Shown here one piece after another: positions 11,805 through 15,681 of a stretch of DNA of 15,681 nt. The stretch is from assembly GCA_937877455.1 (NCBI GenBank), contig CALFIU010000083.1:1-15681 (forward strand), written 5' to 3'. The number at the start of each line of letters is the position of its first letter. Positions within the stretch are counted from its first letter, which is position 1. The position numbers and the translations under genes are program-made. This DNA is from an uncultured Bacteroidales bacterium. GTDB taxonomy: Bacteria > Bacteroidota > Bacteroidia > Bacteroidales > UBA3824. The notes under the pieces are model-generated. The model had not been told where the DNA came from and made no database searches. It was given only the letters and a program-made list of their open reading frames with translations.

Positions 11805-12344
11805 ATGATTTCCAAACCAACAAACTACGATTCTTTGAATGAGAACGGAGCAGCCCGCAAGCTTCCGATGGGCGGGTACGTGTGCATTATCCGCAAGGTG
11901 ACGGACAATGACGAAAAGAAGTACTTGGAGATTGAGTACGAAGTAGCAGAAGGCGAATACAAAGGCATCGCCGTTGATACTTACGAAGCGTGGGGGCGGT
12001 GGTCGCACAGCTTCCGTGTGTACTATACCGAAAAGGCAATGTGGCGGTTCAAGCGGTTTATCACGAGGACAGAGCAGACAAACCCGAACTTTACATTTGA
12101 CTGGAACAACGTCAACTGCCTCGTCAACCGGGGTATCGGTCTTGTCATCGGATACCGCCAGGGATGGGGCAAGGACGGAAGCCTCAAGGAATATCTGGAC
12201 GTGCAGGACTTCTGCACCGCAACCGAGGTGCGTGAGGGGAAACTTCCGAAACAGCCCGAAGTACGCGAGGTCAAGGATGCGCCCCCTGCGCCGAAGATGG
12301 AAGAGGATACAAGTAGTTTTGAAGATTCCGGTCTTCCATTCTGA
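11805..12344 (+). CDS. Probable single-stranded DNA-binding protein (SSB-like, phage type)
   Basis: A 179-residue protein. The N-terminal part is beta-rich with the start MISKPTNYDSLNENGAARKL and PMGGYVCIIRKV, a pattern seen in phage SSB-like proteins found beside Sak4 ATPases. A middle region contains FKRFITRTEQTNPNFTFDW. The tail is disordered, Pro/Glu-rich, and ends EDTSSFEDSGLPF: an acidic stretch closed by a hydrophobic Pro-Phe tip as in bacterial SSB (…DDDIPF), which recruits partner proteins. GAGGT (11792-11796) lies 8 bases before ATG 11805. The SSB role is inferred from tail, context and pattern; no OB fold was verified. Confidence 0.68.
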   Translation: MISKPTNYDSLNENGAARKLPMGGYVCIIRKVTDNDEKKYLEIEYEVAEGEYKGIAVDTYEAWGRWSHSFRVYYTEKAMWRFKRFITRTEQTNPNFTFDWNNVNCLVNRGIGLVIGYRQGWGKDGSLKEYLDVQDFCTATEVREGKLPKQPEVREVKDAPPAPKMEEDTSSFEDSGLPF

Positions 12345-12356
12345 TTTCTGATTGCA

Positions 12357-12875
12357 ATGACGATTATTGAAGATACGGGGCAAAAGATCGGACAGCATGA
12401 CAACATATCTAAATGGTGTGCGGAGAACAATGTGATTCTCCGCCGCCAAAAGCTGAATGTTGGAGACTATGTACTTACCCCTGCGGTATCAATTGATACC
12501 AAGAAGGGTATGGCGGAAATTTATTCTGATATTGTCAGTGATCACGAACGCTTCAGAAACGAGTGTATCCGCGCCCAGGAGGACGGTACGCGCTTGGTAA
12601 TACTGATTGAGGATGAACACATTACGAGCCTTGAGGAAGCGAAGAAATGGCGAAATCCGCGAATCCAACAGTACGAGCATAGATACGGCTTGATTGCAAG
12701 GGCGCAGAAAGCCGGGAAGATGCTTGAACACAAGATACCGAAGCCTCCTGTACCGTCTGACAGGCTTGTTGGGATGATGGAAGCTATGTCTTTAAAGTAT
12801 AACGTGGAGTGGCAATTTTGCCATCCCAACAAGACAGGCGAAACGATTTGCAAAATCCTGATGGAAGGGAAGTGA
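12357..12875 (+). CDS. ERCC4-type nuclease-domain protein
   Basis: A 172-residue protein with the layout of ERCC4/XPF-like nuclease domains found in clostridial phages: IIEDTGQKIG at the start (Asp6), VGDYVL (35-40), an active-site-like VSIDTKKGMAEI (Asp47, Lys49, Lys50 in place of the classical ERKK), DHERFRNECIRAQ (62-74), then the strand RLVILIEDE. A C-terminal region carries MMEAMSLKYNVEWQFCH. It probably acts on branched or flap DNA during replication or recombination. No good ribosome binding site is seen before ATG 12357, 13 bases after the previous stop. Its TGA (12873-12875) is in the same frame as the next gene. Confidence 0.78.
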   Translation: MTIIEDTGQKIGQHDNISKWCAENNVILRRQKLNVGDYVLTPAVSIDTKKGMAEIYSDIVSDHERFRNECIRAQEDGTRLVILIEDEHITSLEEAKKWRNPRIQQYEHRYGLIARAQKAGKMLEHKIPKPPVPSDRLVGMMEAMSLKYNVEWQFCHPNKTGETICKILMEGK

Positions 12876-12956
12876 CAAGCAATTGCACAGCAGTTAATAA
12901 CATACGAGTCCACTGATGATATAGCGCAAGCGATAAAGGAGTGCGACATTGACACG

Positions 12957-14429
12957 TTGATAAGCTACGCACCCACTGTGTGTCAGATTCCTGACCCTGT
13001 GGAGCGAACCACAGCGCAATCCATCTTTCTCGCACGTGCGGACGAGTTGAAGAAAAGACCGTTGTTGTCCAAAATCTTTACTGCCTACAAACAGAAAACG
13101 CAAGTGGAAGCTTTGGAAAAAGTACGGCGGTTCAATGAGTATCTATATCAGAGCGACAGTGTGCCGTTTCTAACGCGAGATTCGTCTGGAAAGCCAGAGG
13201 CAACAATAGCTAATTTCAAGCACATCATGTTGTCGGATAAGTTTTACGAGAACGTGCGATTTAACACTTTGGCAAACTACGCCGAGCGTCATGTCGTCAA
13301 CGAGGTTACGCAAGAGATTGTGAAGCAACGATGGACTGACGCGGACGAAGCTGAAAGCAAAGAGTATATCGAACAGCAATATGGCATTTACTCCGACAGG
13401 AAACATTACGATGCCCTCCGCATTCTGTTCAAAGAACGTTCATACAATCCTGTACTGGACATCTTAAACTCTCTTGAGTGGGACGGCAAGGAACGATGCG
13501 AACGATTCCTGACGGACATTGCAAAAGCAGATGATACTCCGTATGTGCATGAATGTTCCCGGCTCATCTTTGCTGGCGGTATATGGCGAATGATGATGCC
13601 AGGGTGCAAGATGGACGATGTGGTGGTGTTAATCGGCAGACAAGGTGCTGGCAAGTCCAGTCTCGCAAAATTCCTTGCCATCCACGATGATTTCTTTGGA
13701 GAGATCAAAAGTATTGAAGGCAAGGAAAGTATTGAGCAGATAGCGGGTAAGTGGATCTGTGAGATTCCAGAACTTGCCGCTATGACGAAAGCGAAGGAAG
13801 TCGAAGCTGTCAAAGCGTTCATTACGCGGCAGAAAGATAACTATCGCAAACCGTATGACCGCAACGTGGATGACCGTCCGAGGCAATGCGTATTCATCGG
13901 CAGCACAAATAATCCGAACTTTCTGATTGACCTAACAGGCAATAGGCGATTCTATCCTGTGGAGACAAGATTTGTCGGATACGACTTGTACGAGGATGAA
14001 GAAAACGTGCGAAACTACATCTTGCAGTGCTGGGCAGAGGCAATGGTGAAATACAAGGAACACCGTATGCCGAACTACGCGAAGCGGGAACTTGTCGATG
14101 AATACCGTCAAGCGCAAGACGAGGCTCTACAAGACGATTGGCGTATCGGTGCTATCAAGTCGTATCTTGATGAAAAACCTGTCGGAGCTTTTGTGTGTGT
14201 GAAAGAATTAATGACAGAAGTCATATCACCTGATCATGATCATCCGCAGAATCCAACTCCAAAAGACAGCAAAGACATTGGTATCATTATGTCTATGGTT
14301 GACGGATGGGCGAAGGTCGGACACGCAAAGTATACGTCTAAGTACGGACAACAGCGCGGATGGGAAAAGAAATCTGAATCTGAGCCAACAGAAGACGATT
14401 ATGACAGGTCAGGAGGGCTACCGTTTTGA
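12957..14429 (+). CDS. VapE-type DNA primase/helicase (virulence-associated E family)
   Basis: A replicative ATPase of at least 490 residues. Walker A is GRQGAGKS (227-234). A Walker B-like KWICEIPELAAM lies at 265-276, KAFITRQKDNYRKPYDR follows, and the sensor strand FIGSTNNPNFLIDLTGNRR is at 313-331. This is the VapE/SF3-like pattern. The start is doubtful: TTG 12957 lacks a well-spaced ribosome binding site, and the same frame is open back to the TGA at 12873 with protein-like sequence (AQQLITYESTDDIAQAIKEC), so the real start may be a non-standard codon near 12882. The C-terminus EPTEDDYDRSGGLPF is an SSB-like acidic tip, matching the end of the SSB-like protein. It overlaps the next gene by 4 bp. 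Confidence 0.9.
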   Translation: MISYAPTVCQIPDPVERTTAQSIFLARADELKKRPLLSKIFTAYKQKTQVEALEKVRRFNEYLYQSDSVPFLTRDSSGKPEATIANFKHIMLSDKFYENVRFNTLANYAERHVVNEVTQEIVKQRWTDADEAESKEYIEQQYGIYSDRKHYDALRILFKERSYNPVLDILNSLEWDGKERCERFLTDIAKADDTPYVHECSRLIFAGGIWRMMMPGCKMDDVVVLIGRQGAGKSSLAKFLAIHDDFFGEIKSIEGKESIEQIAGKWICEIPELAAMTKAKEVEAVKAFITRQKDNYRKPYDRNVDDRPRQCVFIGSTNNPNFLIDLTGNRRFYPVETRFVGYDLYEDEENVRNYILQCWAEAMVKYKEHRMPNYAKRELVDEYRQAQDEALQDDWRIGAIKSYLDEKPVGAFVCVKELMTEVISPDHDHPQNPTPKDSKDIGIIMSMVDGWAKVGHAKYTSKYGQQRGWEKKSESEPTEDDYDRSGGLPF

Positions 14430-14635
14430 CCGAAGAGCAGAAACGGCATCAAGCCATTATGAATGCAGCGATGCGGGCAAAGTGGGCGGATAGTCTGCTC
14501 CGGGAATGCCCGCATCCTGGGGTAAAAGAAGCATACGGGACAACTACCGTGTCGTGTTGGATTTGTTTCAGTTGCCAATATGGGCGCAGATATAAGTGGC
14601 ATGGTGGCGTGTCCTGTGATTATGGAAAGGAATGA
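14426..14635 (+). CDS. Small cysteine-rich protein (69 aa)
   Basis: A 69-residue basic protein with Cys28, then CWICFSC (44-50) and Cys64, compatible with one small zinc site. The TTG start at 14426 overlaps the helicase stop (TTGA) and has AGGAGGG (14410-14416) 9 bases upstream, so the TTG is well supported over the in-frame ATG at 14459. Function unknown; likely a nucleic-acid- or protein-binding accessory of the replication operon. Confidence 0.7.
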   Translation: MTEEQKRHQAIMNAAMRAKWADSLLRECPHPGVKEAYGTTTVSCWICFSCQYGRRYKWHGGVSCDYGKE

Positions 14636-14644
14636 ATAACTATT

Positions 14645-14851
14645 ATGAAAGAAATTGAAACTTTTAGCAAAGCAGATGTTTTGAAAACTATTGACGAAAT
14701 TAAAGACTACATCACGAAGAACGATGTTGTCTCTGCCAAGATCAAATTCCATGCGATAAAGCGTAATAATGAGGAATTGCGTACCCGTATCTATTTCCGA
14801 GAGATGTCACTGGCTGAACAGTTGAAAGAAAGTGGAAAGGGCTATCGTTGA
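14645..14851 (+). CDS. Hypothetical helical protein (68 aa)
   Basis: A 68-residue charged helical protein (FSKADVLKTIDEIKDYI, then KIKFHAIKRNNEELRTRI). No motif. ATG 14645 follows the previous stop by nine bases, with AAAGGAA (14625-14631) somewhat far upstream. Its TGA joins the next gene as TGATG. Position in the operon and protein-like composition support it as real; function unknown. Confidence 0.62.
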   Translation: MKEIETFSKADVLKTIDEIKDYITKNDVVSAKIKFHAIKRNNEELRTRIYFREMSLAEQLKESGKGYR

Positions 14852-15249
14852 TGCGTGAACTTCAAGAACTAACCGAGGCGATGCGAAAGCCTCAAACTAA
14901 CAAGCATCTCGGAAACGATGCTCCGCCGTCTGTGAATGAGCAGGGTGGAAAACAGCATTATCGCCCGTACCGTATGCAAGCAATCCCGCCGAAAGCGATT
15001 CTGGAAATCGGCAAGGTTCGGTATATCGGATACAACGAACTTGGATACGAGGACGAGAATTACAAGCTGATTGCAAAGGAAGAACACGTAAATCGTTGTT
15101 TGGTTCATTTATTCGCGTGGCTTTCTGGCGATCAATCGAACGAACATTTAGCACACGCTTGTACTCGCGCTCTGTTTGCGTTGGAAATGGAGATCGAAGA
15201 GAAAGAACTGGAAGAACTCAAAAAGGAGTTGGAAAAGCACAATGGATGA
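14851..15249 (+). CDS. dATP/dGTP diphosphohydrolase-like protein (DUF5664, MazZ-like)
   Basis: A 132-residue protein with the DUF5664 pattern: NEQGGKQ (29-35), PPKAILEIGKVRYIGYNELGYEDENYKLI (47-74), then the helical metal/nucleotide part EEHVNRCLVHLFAWLSGD (77-94) and EHLAHACTRALFALEME (98-114). His79, His86, Asp94 and His99 are candidate ligands. Relatives include MazZ, which converts dGTP/dATP to monophosphates in phages with 2-aminoadenine DNA, but many ordinary phages carry the family and no PurZ or DpoZ is visible here. The C-terminus is an acidic/basic helix (EEKELEELKKELEKH). ATG 14851 shares a base with the previous stop and GGAAAGGG (14833-14840) precedes it. Confidence 0.75.
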   Translation: MRELQELTEAMRKPQTNKHLGNDAPPSVNEQGGKQHYRPYRMQAIPPKAILEIGKVRYIGYNELGYEDENYKLIAKEEHVNRCLVHLFAWLSGDQSNEHLAHACTRALFALEMEIEEKELEELKKELEKHNG

Positions 15250-15442
15250 GAACAACGAAACTACCAACATGACCACTGAAGAACTTCATGCCTACAACGT
15301 GCTGCAAATCTGGATTGTGCTTCTTGATAACCTCTTCTGCCTTGCGCTGGTGGTTGGAATAACATTGATGGCGTACACAACTGGCAATTGGAAGCTGATG
15401 TGGTTTTACCTTTTGCCCCTAATTGCGTTTGTAGCTGTCTGA
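15242..15442 (+). CDS. Small membrane protein, two TM segments (66 aa)
   Basis: A 66-residue protein with a polar Asn/Thr/Glu-rich N-terminus (1-18) and two membrane segments, about 22-44 (QIWIVLLDNLFCLALVVGIT) and 51-66 (LMWFYLLPLIAFVAV). The ATG at 15242 lies inside the end of the DUF5664 gene (8-bp overlap), with AAAAGGAG (15220-15227) upstream. It is far from the lysis cassette, so it is unlikely to be the main holin; a role in superinfection exclusion or membrane anchoring is possible but only guessed. Confidence 0.7.
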   Translation: MDENNETTNMTTEELHAYNVLQIWIVLLDNLFCLALVVGITLMAYTTGNWKLMWFYLLPLIAFVAV

Positions 15443-15452
15443 GGGTGCATTT

Positions 15453-15590
15453 ATGGGAAAGGTAAAGATAATCCTTCTCCGCATGGAAATGTTGCTTATA
15501 CGCGCTTCTGAGTGGCTTACAGATGATGAGCCGTTTGATGCGGAGTGGATGGACGCGAGAAAGTATGTGATGGCAAAGGATGGGACATGA
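15453..15590 (+). CDS. Small hypothetical protein (45 aa)
   Basis: ATG 15453 to TGA 15588-15590. The product starts MGKVKIILLRMEMLLIRASE and continues WLTDDEPFDAEWMDARKYV. The first half is amphipathic and hydrophobic, the rest acidic. GAGGGTGC (15441-15448) precedes the start, and the stop overlaps the next gene by 4 bp (ATGA). Real by spacing and coupling; function unknown. Confidence 0.6.
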   Translation: MGKVKIILLRMEMLLIRASEWLTDDEPFDAEWMDARKYVMAKDGT

Positions 15591-15681
15591 TGGAAGAACT
15601 GAAACCTTGCCCGTTCTGCGGAGGGGAAGCGGATATGCGAGAAAACAAAAGCAGTTATGTCCCACTTTACTATGTTTGCTG
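15587..15681 (+). CDS. Lar-like zinc-ribbon protein, 5' part only
   Basis: The gene runs off the window after about 31 codons. It begins MMEELKPCPFCGGEADMREN. LKPCPFCGGEA is the hallmark start of the Lar/restriction-alleviation-like zinc-ribbon family common in phages, where the first CxxC of a zinc site is followed by a second pair further on (not visible). Either ATG 15587 (ATGA overlap) or ATG 15590 could be used. If it is a true Lar relative it would modify type I restriction in the host; many family members have no known function. Confidence 0.75.
   Translation, partial: MMEELKPCPFCGGEADMRENKSSYVPLYYVC

Noticed and set aside
11568..12449. Long minus-strand open frame (293 codons) opposite the methyltransferase and SSB-like genes
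   Set aside because: It is antisense to two recognisable plus-strand genes, has a Cys/Leu/Arg-rich composition typical of shadow frames, and has no start context.
14231..14242. 12-bp perfect palindrome TGATCATGATCA with two GATC sites
   Set aside because: It lies inside the VapE coding sequence, coding PDHDH; a single palindrome without repeats, AT-rich flank or iterons does not support an origin or a regulatory site.
1..15681. CRISPR arrays, tRNA or rRNA genes, insertion sequences
   Set aside because: I saw no regularly spaced repeats, cloverleaf-like segments, rRNA sequence or transposase. A tRNA scan by eye is not complete.

Overview
The window reads as one continuous stretch of a temperate tailed-phage genome of a Gram-positive host, most likely a gut Clostridium-class bacterium (Bacillota, Oscillospiraceae-like). 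This host guess rests on the gene set (XkdX, phage tail-lysozyme endolysin, r1t-type holin, large serine integrase, Sak4-like ATPase, ERCC4 protein, VapE-type helicase), on the strong AGGAGG-type ribosome binding sites and on the dense 4-8 bp gene overlaps. It is an inference from remembered families, not a database result.

Layout. (1) 1-1950: the 3' end of a variable target gene, then an Avd-like accessory gene, a template repeat and a reverse transcriptase. Together these form a diversity-generating retroelement (DGR). The 55-base variable repeat at the left edge differs from the template at nine positions, and all nine are A in the template. (2) 1922-3707: small late genes (including XkdX) and the lysis cassette (endolysin, a membrane-anchored coiled-coil protein, holin), closed by a terminator. 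(3) 3756-5440: a candidate attP, then on the minus strand a large serine integrase and a short CI-like repressor whose ends overlap by 4 bp. (4) 5441-5665: the control region, with a perfect TTGACA-17-TATAAT promoter pointing right and three TTGCGA-type candidate operators. (5) 5666-15681: a long rightward early operon with a Cro-like protein, many small regulators and Zn-ribbon proteins, a Sak4-like recombination ATPase, an HNH homing endonuclease, two DNA methyltransferases (the adenine one interrupted by two frameshifts at homopolymers), an SSB-like protein, an ERCC4-type nuclease-like protein, a VapE/SF3-type helicase, a MazZ-like (DUF5664) protein, a small membrane protein and a Lar-like Zn-ribbon protein cut by the window edge.

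How it works together. The repressor and Cro-like protein share a near-identical recognition helix and probably compete for the same operators to choose lysogeny or early transcription. The early genes supply replication and recombination (Sak4-like ATPase, SSB-like protein, VapE) and DNA modification. The late end supplies lysis and the DGR, which would rewrite the C-terminus of a surface or receptor-binding protein. Lysis genes lie directly beside the integrase with an attP-like site between them. That is the arrangement of a circular or unintegrated phage genome rather than a linear prophage.

Most notable points: the DGR with a hairpin just downstream of its variable repeat; a methyltransferase gene carrying (AG)9, G7 and A7 tracts with frame changes at the last two; an attP-like inverted repeat; and an HNH gene whose tail copies the tail and ribosome binding site of the gene before it.
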